A stretch of DNA of 64,000 nt from Neoroseomonas oryzicola (GCF_012163135.1 NZ_JAAVUP010000006.1:96387-160386); one strand, 5' to 3'. Positions 17,482 to 27,191 are shown, counted from the first letter of the stretch. Numbers and translations: made by a program. The notes: a model not told the origin generated them from the letters alone.

Positions 17482-18501
17482 TCATCGGGTATCCTGCGCC
17501 GCAACGCCCGCGGCCTCGAAGGCGGTTGCGCCGGTGGCGACATGGCAGCGCACGCGATGCGCCGCGCCGACATGCGCCAGCACCTGCGGCGCCTCGCAGC
17601 CCGCGCGCTTGTCCGCGCAGCGGGAGGCAAAGGCGCAGCCGACCGGCATGGCGTCCAGTGGCGGCACGCGCCCGGGGATCGCCGACAGCGCCTGGTGCGG
17701 CTGATCCAGGCGCGGGATCGCGGCGAACAGCGCGCGCGTATAGGGATGCGCCGGCCCGGCGAAGATGTTCGCGACCGGCCCTTCCTCAACGATCTGGCCC
17801 GCATACATCACCGCCACCCGGTCCGCGATCTGCGCCACCACGCCAAGGTTGTGGGTGATGAACAGCACCGCCATGCCGTGCCGTTCCCGCAGATCCGCGA
17901 GCAGCCCCAGCACCTGCGCCTGGATCGTCACGTCGAGCGCGGTCGTCGGCTCGTCGGCCAGCAGCACGGCAGGCTCGCAGGCCAGCGCCATCGCGATCAT
18001 CACGCGCTGCCGCATCCCGCCCGAGAACTGGTGCGGATATTCCCGCAGCCGGGTCGCGGCCGAGGGGATCTTCACCTCCTCGAACAGCGCGCGCGCCTTC
18101 TCCAGCGCGGCGGCACGCGACAGCCCCTTGTGGATGACCAGCGCCTCGGCGACCTGGTCGCCCACCGTCATCACCGGGTTCAAGGAGGTCATCGGCTCCT
18201 GGAAGATCATGCCGATGCGGTCGCCGCGCAGCTTCTCCCACTGCTTCTCCGGCAGGCCCGCAACCTCCTGCCCCTCGAGCAGGATCTTCCCGCCCGCCAC
18301 GCGGCCGAGCGGCGGCTGCACAAGTCCCATGATCGACAGCGCGGTGACCGACTTGCCGCAGCCGCTCTCACCGACCAGTGCCAGGGTCTCGTTGCGCGCA
18401 AGGCTGAAGGACACGCCGCGCACGGCCGATCGCCAGGTTCCGGCGATGCGGAACTCGGTGCGCAGATCCTCGACCGCGAGGGCAGCGGGCGCTGTCATCA
18501 T
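17482..18501 (-). CDS. Peptide-type ABC transporter ATP-binding protein (DppD/OppD-like)
   Basis: A 339-residue ATPase and first gene of the importer operon. It has Walker [10 protein letters not shown]-loop IFQEPMTSLNP, signature FSGGMRQR, Walker B LADEP and switch histidine ITHN. The C-terminal extension with GCAFASRC and a later cysteine is usual for oligopeptide ATPases. The frame stays open upstream for another 70 codons, but that part is Arg/Pro/Ala-rich, overlaps the divergent hutF start, and is unlike the family. I start at MMTAPAAL. An ATG 12 codons earlier falls within the perfect dyad in the divergent spacer, which makes it unlikely. Confidence 0.92.
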   Translation of the reverse strand: MMTAPAALAVEDLRTEFRIAGTWRSAVRGVSFSLARNETLALVGESGCGKSVTALSIMGLVQPPLGRVAGGKILLEGQEVAGLPEKQWEKLRGDRIGMIFQEPMTSLNPVMTVGDQVAEALVIHKGLSRAAALEKARALFEEVKIPSAATRLREYPHQFSGGMRQRVMIAMALACEPAVLLADEPTTALDVTIQAQVLGLLADLRERHGMAVLFITHNLGVVAQIADRVAVMYAGQIVEEGPVANIFAGPAHPYTRALFAAIPRLDQPHQALSAIPGRVPPLDAMPVGCAFASRCADKRAGCEAPQVLAHVGAAHRVRCHVATGATAFEAAGVAAQDTR

Positions 18502-18521
18502 CGCAGCGTGACTTCGCTGCG

Positions 18522-18539
18522 CGATGCTGTCCAGCATCG
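18522..18539. promoter_or_regulatory. Candidate operator: perfect dyad between ABC operon and hutF
   Basis: CGATGCTG-TC-CAGCATCG is an 18-base inverted repeat with eight perfect paired positions and a two-base centre. It lies in the 119-base spacer between the divergently transcribed importer operon and hutF, where it could control both. No regulator gene adjoins the dyad; the nearest is the IclR gene after hutF. Binding is inferred. Confidence 0.45.
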
Positions 18540-18620
18540 TCGTACACCGTTGCGGCCGCGGCGCGCCGGGGCTAGCGATGCTCCGGGCGCCGACGCCCGG
18601 CCACCAGGAGGGATCGCGCG

Positions 18621-19970
18621 ATGCGCAGCATGGTCTTCGCCGAGGCGCTGCTGCCCGAGGGCTGGCGCCGCGACGTGCGCGTGGAAGTGGATGCGGACGG
18701 CCGCATCGCAACCGTCACGCCCGATGCGGCTCCCGGCCGCCTGGTCGCGCTGCCCGGCATGCCGGACCTGCATTCCCACGCCTTCCAGCGCGGCATGGCG
18801 GGCCTCACGGAACATGCCGGCGCCAGCGACGATTCCTTCTGGACCTGGCGCGAGCTCATGTACCGCTTCCTCGCGCACCTCACGCCCGAGGACGTCGAGG
18901 CCATCGCCACCCTCGCCTATGCCGAGATGCTCGAAGGCGGCTTCACTCGCGTCGGCGAATTCCACTACCTGCATCACGCCCCCGACGGCACGCCCCATGC
19001 CGACCGCGCCGAGATGGCCGTGCGCATCGCCGCGGCCGCGCAGGCGACCGGCATCAACCTCACCCTGCTGCCGTCCTTCTATGCCCATGGCGAGATCGGC
19101 GGCGCACCGCCCGTGCCGGGCCAGCGCCGCTTCCTCAATGACCTCGACGGCTTCGCGGCGTTGGTGGAGGGCAGCCGCCGCGCCATCGCCGGCCTGCCCG
19201 GCGCCAATCTCGGCCTTGCGCCGCATTCCCTGCGCGCCGCGACGATCGAGGAGATCCGCGCCGTCGCCGCCATGGCGCGGCACGGCGAACCTCTGCACAT
19301 CCACGCCGCCGAACAGGTGAAGGAAGTCGAGGCCTCGATCCGCATCCTGGGCCTGCCGCCGATCGCCGCACTGCTTGAGGCCGGGCTGCTCTCCGACCGC
19401 TGGTGCCTGATCCATGCGACGCATGGCACGGCGGGGGAACTCGCGCAGGTGGCGGCATGCGGCGCTGTTTCGGGCCTCTGCCCGGTGACCGAGAGCAACC
19501 TTGGCGACGGCATCTTCCCCGCGCCGGGCTTCCGCGAAGCCGGCGGGCTGTTCGGCGTCGGCACGGATTCCAACGTGCTGATCTCCGCCCCGCTGGAACT
19601 CCGCACGCTCGAGTATTCGCAGCGCCTCGCCCTGCGCTCGCGCAACGTGCTCGCGCCGCGCGGCGGCTCGACCGGGCAGGCGCTGTGGCAATCGGCCGTC
19701 GCGGGCGGCAGCCGCGCGCTCGCCGCCGGTCCCGCCGGCATCGCGCCTGGCGCCTGGGCGGACCTGGTGCTGCTGGATCCCGCCGCCCCTGCCTTCGCCG
19801 CGCGCTCCGGCGAGCGGATGCTCGACAGCCTGCTCTTCGCCGCGCGCGACGGTGCGATCCACGAGGTCTGGGTGCGCGGCACGCGCGTCGTCGCGGACGG
19901 CGTCCACCCGCTGCGCGCCAGGGCGGAACGGCGCGTCGCCGCCATCCTCGCGCGCATCCTCGCGGCGTAG
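18621..19970 (+). CDS. hutF: Formimidoylglutamate deiminase
   Basis: A 449-residue amidohydrolase that converts N-formimidoyl-L-glutamate to N-formyl-L-glutamate and ammonia, the penultimate step of the five-step histidine route. MPDLHSHAFQRGMAGLTE-like sequence at 47-64 is the family hallmark and supplies metal ligands His51 and His53. LHIHAAEQ and GTDSNVLIS carry the later histidine and the catalytic aspartate. AGGAGG upstream of the ATG fixes the start. The gene diverges from a peptide-type importer and is convergent with an IclR gene. hutH, hutU and hutI are absent here, but the enzyme for the following step (hutG) is 14.7 kb downstream, so this gene may serve another source of formimidoylglutamate. 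Confidence 0.94.
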   Translation: MRSMVFAEALLPEGWRRDVRVEVDADGRIATVTPDAAPGRLVALPGMPDLHSHAFQRGMAGLTEHAGASDDSFWTWRELMYRFLAHLTPEDVEAIATLAYAEMLEGGFTRVGEFHYLHHAPDGTPHADRAEMAVRIAAAAQATGINLTLLPSFYAHGEIGGAPPVPGQRRFLNDLDGFAALVEGSRRAIAGLPGANLGLAPHSLRAATIEEIRAVAAMARHGEPLHIHAAEQVKEVEASIRILGLPPIAALLEAGLLSDRWCLIHATHGTAGELAQVAACGAVSGLCPVTESNLGDGIFPAPGFREAGGLFGVGTDSNVLISAPLELRTLEYSQRLALRSRNVLAPRGGSTGQALWQSAVAGGSRALAAGPAGIAPGAWADLVLLDPAAPAFAARSGERMLDSLLFAARDGAIHEVWVRGTRVVADGVHPLRARAERRVAAILARILAA

Positions 19971-19975
19971 CGCCG

Positions 19976-20803
19976 TCACGCCGCGCTCATCGCCGCGGCG
20001 GCGCGGCGCAGCGTCGGGTCGAAGGGATTCAGCTGCCGGCTGATCGCCGCGGCTTCCTGCTTCAGCATGCCTGCAATGATCGGCTTGCGTTCCGCCGACA
20101 GCCGGTCGGTGGTGGTGCCGATCGACAGCGCCGCGACGGCGCGCCCGTCGCCATCCATGATCGGCACGCCCACGCCCGCCATGCCCGGGATCAGCCCGCT
20201 GGCGCCGCCGCAGAAGCCCTCGCGCCGCACCTGGATCAGCTCGGCCCGCAGCGAGGCCTCGTCCGGCCCGCCATAGTCGCGCATGCGCGGCAGGTTGTGG
20301 CGGATGATCTCGTCCTGCTCCGCCGCGGGCAGGAAGGCAAGGATCGCCACCGACCCCTGCCCGATGCCGAGCGGCACCCGCCCCCCGATATCCCCCGTGA
20401 AGGACCGGATCGGCAGCGGCCCCGCGCTGCGCTCGATGCACACCGCATCGTAGCCGTTGTGGACCAGCAGAAACAGCGTCTCGCCCAGCGAGGCCGTCAA
20501 CCGCAGCAGCGTCGGCCGCGCCAGGTCGCGCAGCCCCATCACGTCCCCCGCCTTCGCCGCGAGGAGGAACAGGTCGAGGCCCAGCGTGTAGCGCTTGCCG
20601 CGCGCATCGAAGGCGACCATGCCCTCGGCGCCGAGCGCGCGCAGGATGCGATGCACGGTCGGCCGCGGCAGCGCGGCGCGCTCGGCGAGGTCGGTAAGGC
20701 GTATCCCGCCCCCGCCCGCCGCGCCGATGAGGCGCAACAGGCTGAAGACCCGCGCGACGCTACCGGCCGCACCCGCCTCCTGTTCCATCGATCCAGCGCT
20801 CAT
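19976..20803 (-). CDS. IclR-family transcriptional regulator
   Basis: A 275-residue regulator with an N-terminal winged helix (GSVARVFSLLRLIGAAGGGG, then LPRPTVHRILRALGAEGMV, about residues 14-65) and an IclR effector domain ending GVGVPIMDGDGRAVAALSIG. It is convergent with hutF (five-base gap) and divergent from hyuA, so it most likely controls the long catabolic run to its right and perhaps hutF. An AT-rich spacer with a short dyad separates it from hyuA. Confidence 0.93.
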   Translation of the reverse strand: MSAGSMEQEAGAAGSVARVFSLLRLIGAAGGGGIRLTDLAERAALPRPTVHRILRALGAEGMVAFDARGKRYTLGLDLFLLAAKAGDVMGLRDLARPTLLRLTASLGETLFLLVHNGYDAVCIERSAGPLPIRSFTGDIGGRVPLGIGQGSVAILAFLPAAEQDEIIRHNLPRMRDYGGPDEASLRAELIQVRREGFCGGASGLIPGMAGVGVPIMDGDGRAVAALSIGTTTDRLSAERKPIIAGMLKQEAAAISRQLNPFDPTLRRAAAAMSAA

Positions 20804-20830
20804 CGTTCGTCGGGCACGACAAAATTCCGT

Positions 20831-20843
20831 AGAATGAAATTCT
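20831..20843. promoter_or_regulatory. Candidate IclR operator upstream of hyuA
   Basis: AGAAT-GAA-ATTCT is a 13-base inverted repeat inside the AT-rich part of the 144-base divergent spacer; a related AATTC lies just before it. It is the only symmetric element seen there and is well placed for the neighbouring IclR regulator. The arms are short, so chance is possible. Confidence 0.35.
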
Positions 20844-20947
20844 TTGGCGAAAACTGCCGATGGATGAAATTAGCGCTTGCCGCGCGTCAAAATGCAACGG
20901 GATAGTCACGGCCGTTCGAAGTTTCTTCCGCGAGAGGGGCAATCAGC

Positions 20948-23017
20948 ATGGCCCGTTGGCGTGTCGGCGTGGATTCCGGTGGAACCTTCACGGATGTCTG
21001 CCTCTTCGACGAGGAAGCGGGCCGCGTCGAGGTCTGGAAGGTCTCCTCCACCCCCGACGACCCCTCCCGCGGCATTGCCCAGGGCGTCGAGGAAGGCATG
21101 CGTCGCGTCGCCCCCGACGCCGCGCAACCCGGCGCCCCCGTCGCCTATTTCGGCCACGGCACCACGGTCGCGACGAATGCGCTGATCCAGCATCGCGGCG
21201 TGAAGACCGGCCTCGTCACCACCGACGGCTTCCGCGACCTGCTCGAGATCGGCCGCCAGAAGCGTCCCGACCTCTATGACATGCAGGCGGACAAGCCGCC
21301 GACCCTGGTCTCGCGCGACCTGCGCCACGAGGTGCCCGAGCGCGTGCGCCATGATGGCCGCATCGACCTCGCCCTCGATGAGGACCGCATGCGCGCCGCC
21401 GCCAAGGCGCTGAAGGAAGCCGGGGTCAAGGCGATCGCCGTCTCCTTCCTCTATGGCTTCATCCGCCCCGAGCACGAGAAGCGCGCCGTCGAGATCCTCC
21501 GCGAGGAGATGCCCGACGTCTTCATCAGCGCAGGCCACGAGATCGCCCCCGAATTCCGCGAGTTCGAGCGCCTCTCGACCGTGGTGCTGAACGCCTATCT
21601 CGGCCCGGTCATGCGCAACTACATCGAGCGCCTGACCCCGCGTCTGCGCGACATCGGCATGACCGCGACGCCGCACCTGACGCAGTCGAATGGCGGCGTC
21701 ATCGGCTTCGGCACGGCCGCAGAAATGCCGGTCCGCGCCGTGCTCTCCGGCCCGTCGACCGGCGTCGTCGGCGCCCAGGCGATCGGCGCGCTGGCGGGCT
21801 ACGAGGACCTGATCACCTTCGACATGGGCGGCACCTCGACCGACGTCGCGCTGCTCAATGGCGGGGCGTGCAAGCTGACCTCGGAGGCCATCGTGCATGG
21901 CTATCCGATCAAGGCGCCGATGCTCGACATCCACACGGTCGGCGCCGGCGGTGGGTCCATCGCCTATATCGATGCCGGCGGCCTGCTGAAGGTCGGCCCG
22001 CGCTCCTGCGGCGCGGATCCCGGCCCGGTCTGCTACGGGCGCGGCAACACCGAACCGGCCACCACCGACGCCAACGTGGTGCTGCAGACGCTGAACCCGC
22101 AATACCTGCTCGCCGGCCGCATGAAGGTCGACCAGGGCCTCGCGAAGGACGCCATCGGGCGGCTCGCCACGCAGCTCGGCCTCGGCGTGATGGAAACGGC
22201 CCAGGGCATCATCTCCGTCGTCACCGCGAACATGGCGCGTGCGATCCGCGTCATCTCCGTGCAGCGCGGCTACGACCCGCGCGACTACACGCTGATGGCC
22301 TTCGGCGGCGCGGGTCCGCTGCATGCGGCGCGCCTGGCGCGCGAGCTCGACATGAAGCGCGTGCTGGTGCCGCCCTATCCCGGCATCCTCTGCGCCATGG
22401 GGCTGCTGCTGACCGACCTGCGCGCCGACTTCGCCGCGACCAAGCTGTTGCCGGCAACGGCGGAGTCGGTCGGCGAGGTCGCGGCGGCCTTCGACGGCCT
22501 CGCGACCCGCGCCGCCGAATGGTTCGCGCATGAGGAGATCGCGGCCCCCGACCGGCACCTCACCCGCACCGCCGACATGCGCTACGCCGGCCAGAACTAC
22601 GAACTCGCCGTGCCGCTGCCCGATGGCCCCGTGACCGCGGCGACCATCGCCACGCTGGCCGAAGGCTTCGCCGAGGCGCACAAGCAGCGCTACGGCTTCG
22701 TCGCGGAAGGCGAGCCAGTGCAGCTCGTCACCCTGCGCCTCGAAGCCACCGGCCGCGTGAAGAAGGCAGAACTGAAGTCCTTCCCCGACGCCGGCCCCGA
22801 CGCTTCCGGCGCCATCATCGGCGAGCGCGAGGTCTGGTTCCCCGAGGCCGGCGCCTTCGTCGCCACCCCGATCTACGCGCGCGAGAAGCTGAAGCCCGGC
22901 AACACCTTCACCGGCCCCGCCATCGTCGAGCAGATGGACACCACCACGGTCGTCCTGCCCGGCATGACGGCCCGCGTGGATGCCTACCTGAACCTGATCC
23001 TGGAGGTGGCGGCATGA
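20948..23017 (+). CDS. hyuA: Hydantoinase/oxoprolinase subunit A (ATP-dependent)
   Basis: A 689-residue subunit of the HyuA/5-oxoprolinase/acetone-carboxylase superfamily, whose members use ATP to open or activate cyclic amides or ketones. VGVDSGGTFTDVCLFDEE (6-23) begins the N-terminal ATPase-like fold, GHGTTVATNALIQHRG (71-86) follows, and FDMGGTSTDVALL marks the second phosphate-binding motif near 295. GAGGGSIAYID and GPLHAARLA are also family segments. GAGAGGGG upstream supports the ATG. The stop overlaps the start of hyuB by four bases, as expected for a two-subunit enzyme. It leads the 25-kb run of co-directional genes. Hydantoin, 5-oxoproline or another lactam could be the substrate. 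Confidence 0.94.
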   Translation: MARWRVGVDSGGTFTDVCLFDEEAGRVEVWKVSSTPDDPSRGIAQGVEEGMRRVAPDAAQPGAPVAYFGHGTTVATNALIQHRGVKTGLVTTDGFRDLLEIGRQKRPDLYDMQADKPPTLVSRDLRHEVPERVRHDGRIDLALDEDRMRAAAKALKEAGVKAIAVSFLYGFIRPEHEKRAVEILREEMPDVFISAGHEIAPEFREFERLSTVVLNAYLGPVMRNYIERLTPRLRDIGMTATPHLTQSNGGVIGFGTAAEMPVRAVLSGPSTGVVGAQAIGALAGYEDLITFDMGGTSTDVALLNGGACKLTSEAIVHGYPIKAPMLDIHTVGAGGGSIAYIDAGGLLKVGPRSCGADPGPVCYGRGNTEPATTDANVVLQTLNPQYLLAGRMKVDQGLAKDAIGRLATQLGLGVMETAQGIISVVTANMARAIRVISVQRGYDPRDYTLMAFGGAGPLHAARLARELDMKRVLVPPYPGILCAMGLLLTDLRADFAATKLLPATAESVGEVAAAFDGLATRAAEWFAHEEIAAPDRHLTRTADMRYAGQNYELAVPLPDGPVTAATIATLAEGFAEAHKQRYGFVAEGEPVQLVTLRLEATGRVKKAELKSFPDAGPDASGAIIGEREVWFPEAGAFVATPIYAREKLKPGNTFTGPAIVEQMDTTTVVLPGMTARVDAYLNLILEVAA

Positions 23018-24663
23018 ACGACGCGCCCGCGACCCACGCCCCCGTGCTCGACCCCATTACCGTCGAGGTGATCGGCGCCGCCCTCTCCTCCATCGTGGAG
23101 GAGACGGGCGAGGCGCTGATCCGCGCCTCCTACTCCACCAACATCAAAGAGCGGCGCGACTGTTCCACCGCGCTGTTCGACACCAGCGGCAACACGCTCT
23201 GCCAGGCGGAACACATCCCGATCCACCTCGGCAGCTTCATCGGCATCGTCCCGCACATCCTGAAGCTGCACCGCGTCGAGGAGATGCAGCCCGGCGACGT
23301 CTTCGTCGGCAACGACGCCTATGAGGGCGGCGGCACCCACCTGCCCGACATCGTCCTGGCCGAGCCGATCTTCGTCGACGGCACCATCGTCGCCTGGACC
23401 GTGAACCTCGCCCACCATTCCGACTTCGCCGACCGCGGCCACGCGCACATCTACCAGGAAGGCCTTCGGATCCCGCCCGTGCGCCTCTACCGCGCGGGCG
23501 AGCTGCAGAAGGATGTCCTCGACCTCATCCTGCTGAACTGCCAGGTGCCGCGCGAACGCCTGTCCGACCTGCGCGCGCAGATGGCGGCGAACCGCGTCGG
23601 CGTGCAGCGCTTCCAGGCACTCTGCGCCAAGTATGGCACGGCCACGGTCATGGCCGCCGGCCACGCCCTGCTCGACTACGCCGAGCGCAAGATGCGCGCT
23701 GGCATTGCCGCGATGCCGGACGGCACCTGGACCTTCGAGGATGTCTTCGAGAGCACCGAGGTCACCGAGCAACTCCCGCTGCACGTGAAGGTCACGGTGC
23801 AGGGCGATTCCATGTCGCTCCACTTCGACAGCCCGAAGCAGCTGCGCGCCGGTCTGAACATGACTTGGACCGCGCTCGCGGCGACCGCCTACTACGTGGT
23901 GAAGTCGGTGGTCGACCCGACCATCCTGCCCAATGCCGGCCTGGCGCGGCCGCTGACGGTCACCGCCCCGCCCGGCACGGTGCTGAACTGCAGTCACCCG
24001 GCCGCGGTGAACGGGCGCGTGCAGACCTGCCAGCGCGTCTCCGACCTCATCCTCGGCGCCCTCGCCCAGGCGGTGCCGGACCGCGTGACCGCCTGCTCCA
24101 ACTCCGTCTGCACCGTCGCGACCTTCATCGGCCAGCGCGAGGATGACGGCGCCATCTGGGTCTATCTCGAGACCATGGGCGGCGGCGCCGGCGCACGCGC
24201 GACCAAGGACGGGCTCGACGGCGTGCATGTCCACGTCACCAACACCTCGAACCTGCCGGTCGAGGCGCTCGAGATCGAATACCCGCTGACCCTGCTGCGC
24301 TACGAGCTCGTGGACGGATCGGGCGGCGCGGGAACCTACCGTGGCGGCATGGGCCTGCGGCGCGTCTACCGCGCCGATGCCGATTGCCGCGTGCGCGTCG
24401 ATGTCTCGCGCCTCTCGTCTAAGTCCTGGGGACTGTTCGGCGGTGGCGCCGGCGGCCACGGCGCCGTGGAATGCGGCCCGGGCGTGGTGTTCGACAAGGA
24501 CAACGCGGTGCTGAAGGCCGGACAGTGGTTCGCCGTGGTGAGCCCCGGCGCCGGCGGCTACGGCGCGCCGGACAAGCGCGACCGCGCCGCCGTGGCGCGC
24601 GACCTGGCGGAAGGCGTCATCAGCCCCGCGACCGCCCGGGAGGTCTACGGCTACACTGGCTGA
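23014..24663 (+). CDS. hyuB: Hydantoinase/oxoprolinase subunit B
   Basis: A 549-residue partner of HyuA. DPITVEVIGAALSSIVEE near the N-terminus, ASYSTNIKERRDCSTALFD, FVGNDAYEGGGTHLPDIV and NLAHHSDFADRGH (presumed metal-binding histidines) are the family's conserved blocks. GSGGAGTYRGGMGLRRVYR near the C-terminus is typical as well. Unlike most members, the block after HHSD reads FADRGH rather than a glycine pair, a mild deviation. Four-base overlap with hyuA and 40 bases to the ABC binding-protein gene show one transcription unit, implying that the importer delivers its substrate. Confidence 0.94.
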   Translation: MNDAPATHAPVLDPITVEVIGAALSSIVEETGEALIRASYSTNIKERRDCSTALFDTSGNTLCQAEHIPIHLGSFIGIVPHILKLHRVEEMQPGDVFVGNDAYEGGGTHLPDIVLAEPIFVDGTIVAWTVNLAHHSDFADRGHAHIYQEGLRIPPVRLYRAGELQKDVLDLILLNCQVPRERLSDLRAQMAANRVGVQRFQALCAKYGTATVMAAGHALLDYAERKMRAGIAAMPDGTWTFEDVFESTEVTEQLPLHVKVTVQGDSMSLHFDSPKQLRAGLNMTWTALAATAYYVVKSVVDPTILPNAGLARPLTVTAPPGTVLNCSHPAAVNGRVQTCQRVSDLILGALAQAVPDRVTACSNSVCTVATFIGQREDDGAIWVYLETMGGGAGARATKDGLDGVHVHVTNTSNLPVEALEIEYPLTLLRYELVDGSGGAGTYRGGMGLRRVYRADADCRVRVDVSRLSSKSWGLFGGGAGGHGAVECGPGVVFDKDNAVLKAGQWFAVVSPGAGGYGAPDKRDRAAVARDLAEGVISPATAREVYGYTG

Positions 24664-24703
24664 CACAGGGTTCCGCCTGGGCAAGAAGCAAGGAGAGTCT
24701 CGC

Positions 24704-26233
24704 ATGGGTCCGACCACCTCCCGCCGTGCCGTGCTGGCCGGTTCCGCAGCCGCTGCGATGCTGCCGTTCCTCCGTATCCCCGGCGCCCGCGCCGGTACGC
24801 CGGGCGAGCTGACCTTCGGCCTCTCCTCCTTCCCGCCCAGCATCCAGCCCTGGGCGAACACCGGCACCGCCGCCGCGACGGTCAAGCTGATGATCTATCG
24901 CGGCCTCACCTCCTACGCGCCGGACGGCGCGCTGCGCGGCGAGCTCGCGGAATCCTGGCAGCCGATCGGCACCCAGGGCTGGGAATTCAAGCTGCGCGAC
25001 GCCCGCTTCCAGAACGGGGAGAAGGTGACCTCGGCCGACGTGAAGTGGACGATCGAACAGATCGCCGCAGAACGCTCCACCGCCTATTTCCGCGCGGAGA
25101 TGCAGGGTGTCGAGCGCATCGAGACGCCTGACGACCGCACCGTACGGATCTTCCTCAAGGCCCCCGTGGCGACGCTGCCCATCATGATGGCGTCCTACCA
25201 CCTGCCGATCATCTCGCGGAATTCGCCCCGCGGCAGCTTCGTCGGCGCCGGGCCCTTCACGATCAAGGCGCAGGAACGCGGCGTCTCGATCGAGCTCGAG
25301 CCTTTCGCCGGTTTCTTCCGCCCGGGCCTGCCGAAGCTCAAGCGCATCCGCGCCATCGCCTATGCCGATGAGAACCTGCGCGTCGCCGCGCTGCGCTCGG
25401 GCGATGTCGACCTGATCGAATACGTGCCCTGGCAGTCGATGGATGCCATCGCCGCCGACCCGGCGCTGAAGCTCGACACCGTCGACGGCGCCTTCATGTT
25501 CCTGGTGTTCAACGGCACCCGCGCGCCGTTCAACGACCACCGCGTCCGCCGCGCCGTCGCGCATGCGATCAAGCGCGATGAGCTCGTGCGGGCCGCCTTC
25601 TTCGGCCGTGGCTCGGCGCTGATGCAGCTGCCCGTCGCGGAATCGAGCCCCTTCTACAATGCCGAGTTCAAGGAGGGCTGGAAGTACGATCCGGACCTCT
25701 CCAAGCGCCTCCTCGCCGAGGCCGGGCACGCCGGCGGCATCTCCTGTTCCCTGCTCTCGACCGCGCAGTACGGCATGCACAAGGACACCGCCGAGGTGGT
25801 GCAGCAGCACCTTGCCGCCGTCGGCATCCGTGCGGAGTTGAACCTGCCCGACTGGGCGACGCGCGTCGCGATCGGCAACCGCGGCCAGTACGACCTCGCG
25901 GTGATGGGCACGGCGGCCGATTCCAACGATCCGGACGGCATCGCGAACTTCATCGACGGTTCGCTCTCGCCCTCCTACGTGCGCTCCTTCGGCCTCAAGA
26001 TCGACCGCATCACCGAACTTCTCGCGGCCGGCCGCGCCGAGTTCGACCAGGCCAAACGCCGCGACATCTATCGCGAGATGGAACGCATCGCGATCGAGCA
26101 GGCGCCGATGGTCGGCCTCACCTGGCGCAGCCAGGGCTACGCCATGCGTCGCCAGGTCACGGGCTTCACCAACCTGCCGGGCGCCCTGACCTTCTATTCG
26201 GGCCTGACCTTCGAGACGACCGACGTCGCCTGA
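24704..26233 (+). CDS. Family-5 ABC transporter substrate-binding protein
   Basis: A 509-residue periplasmic receptor. TSRRAVLAGSAAAAMLPFL at residues 5-23 is a twin-arginine-like signal, with cleavage near ARA-G at about 31. Family-5 blocks follow: WEFKLRDARFQNGEKVTSAD, VDLIEYVPWQ and FNDHRVRRAVAHAIKRDEL. AAGGAGA precedes the ATG. It is the receptor of the second peptide-type importer in the window, 22 kb from hutG and just after hyuAB. The export route through Tat would mean that it folds in the cytoplasm, which is common for receptors in this lineage. Confidence 0.94.
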   Translation: MGPTTSRRAVLAGSAAAAMLPFLRIPGARAGTPGELTFGLSSFPPSIQPWANTGTAAATVKLMIYRGLTSYAPDGALRGELAESWQPIGTQGWEFKLRDARFQNGEKVTSADVKWTIEQIAAERSTAYFRAEMQGVERIETPDDRTVRIFLKAPVATLPIMMASYHLPIISRNSPRGSFVGAGPFTIKAQERGVSIELEPFAGFFRPGLPKLKRIRAIAYADENLRVAALRSGDVDLIEYVPWQSMDAIAADPALKLDTVDGAFMFLVFNGTRAPFNDHRVRRAVAHAIKRDELVRAAFFGRGSALMQLPVAESSPFYNAEFKEGWKYDPDLSKRLLAEAGHAGGISCSLLSTAQYGMHKDTAEVVQQHLAAVGIRAELNLPDWATRVAIGNRGQYDLAVMGTAADSNDPDGIANFIDGSLSPSYVRSFGLKIDRITELLAAGRAEFDQAKRRDIYREMERIAIEQAPMVGLTWRSQGYAMRRQVTGFTNLPGALTFYSGLTFETTDVA

Positions 26234-26237
26234 TCCG

Positions 26238-27191
26238 ATGCTTGCCTTCGCCGCCCGCCGGCTGCTGGTCTCGCTCGGGCTCGTCTGGGTGGTGGCTTCG
26301 CTGGTCTTCCTGGTGATCCACCTCATCCCGGGCGATCCGGCGGAACTGCTGCTCTCGCAGGGCGGCATCGCGCCGGACCCGGCGGCGGTGGAGGAACTTC
26401 GCGAGCGGCTCGGCCTCAACGAGCCGCTCTGGACCCAGTACCTGACCTACATGGGCGGCCTGCTGCGCGGCGATTTCGGCCTCTCCCTGCAGGACGAGCA
26501 CCCGATCGCCGAGGAGATCGCGCTGCGCCTGCCGCGCACCCTCGAACTCGTCGGCATGGCCGGTCTGCTCTCGGTGATCTTCGGCGTGCCGCTGGGCATC
26601 GCCGCGGCGATGCGGGCCGGCGGCGCGCTGGATCGGATCCTGTCGGCCTGGGCCGGCTTCGCGCTGTCGGTGCCGGTCTTCGTCGTCGGCACCCTCGCGG
26701 TGCTGGTGCTGGCCCAACAGTTGAAACTGGTCTCCGCCGGCGGCTACGTGCCGCTGGCGCGCGACCCGGGCCGGCACCTCGCGCTGCTGATGATGCCGGC
26801 GGCGACCATCGCCGTCGGCCTCGGCGCCGTGGTCTTCCGCGTCATGCGCTCCTCGGTGCTGGAAGTGCTGGAACGCGAGCATGTCCGCGCCGCCCAGGCG
26901 CGCGGCCTCGCCCCCGCCGCCATCATCCGGCGCCACGTCCTGCGCAATGCGCTGACGCCGGTCGTCACCGTGGTGGCGCTGCATCTCGGCTCGCTGCTCG
27001 GCGGCACGGTGCTGGTCGAATTCGTCTTCAACTGGCCCGGCCTCTCCGGCTACCTGGTCCGCGCCGTGGAGGCGCGCGACTACCCCGAGGTGCTGGGCAT
27101 CGTCCTCGTCATCTCGACGCTGTTCGTGCTGCTGAACTTCCTCGTGGACCTGCTCTACGCGGTGATCGACCCGCGGGTCAGGCACGGCTGA
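26238..27191 (+). CDS. Peptide-type ABC transporter permease (DppB-like)
   Basis: A 317-residue inner-membrane permease. Its N-terminal helix LLVSLGLVWVVASLVFLVIH leads into LIPGDPAELLL, and the coupling loop reads EHVRAAQARGLAPAAIIRRH. Six hydrophobic segments are visible, the last ending VDLLYAVIDPR. Only four bases separate it from the binding-protein gene. Its stop codon overlaps the start of the fused permease-ATPase gene by one base. Confidence 0.95.
   Translation: MLAFAARRLLVSLGLVWVVASLVFLVIHLIPGDPAELLLSQGGIAPDPAAVEELRERLGLNEPLWTQYLTYMGGLLRGDFGLSLQDEHPIAEEIALRLPRTLELVGMAGLLSVIFGVPLGIAAAMRAGGALDRILSAWAGFALSVPVFVVGTLAVLVLAQQLKLVSAGGYVPLARDPGRHLALLMMPAATIAVGLGAVVFRVMRSSVLEVLEREHVRAAQARGLAPAAIIRRHVLRNALTPVVTVVALHLGSLLGGTVLVEFVFNWPGLSGYLVRAVEARDYPEVLGIVLVISTLFVLLNFLVDLLYAVIDPRVRHG

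Noticed and set aside
20906..22681. 591-codon minus-strand frame opposite hyuA
   Set aside because: Shadow of hyuA; reads as repetitive Asp/Val/Gly/His sequence with no motif.
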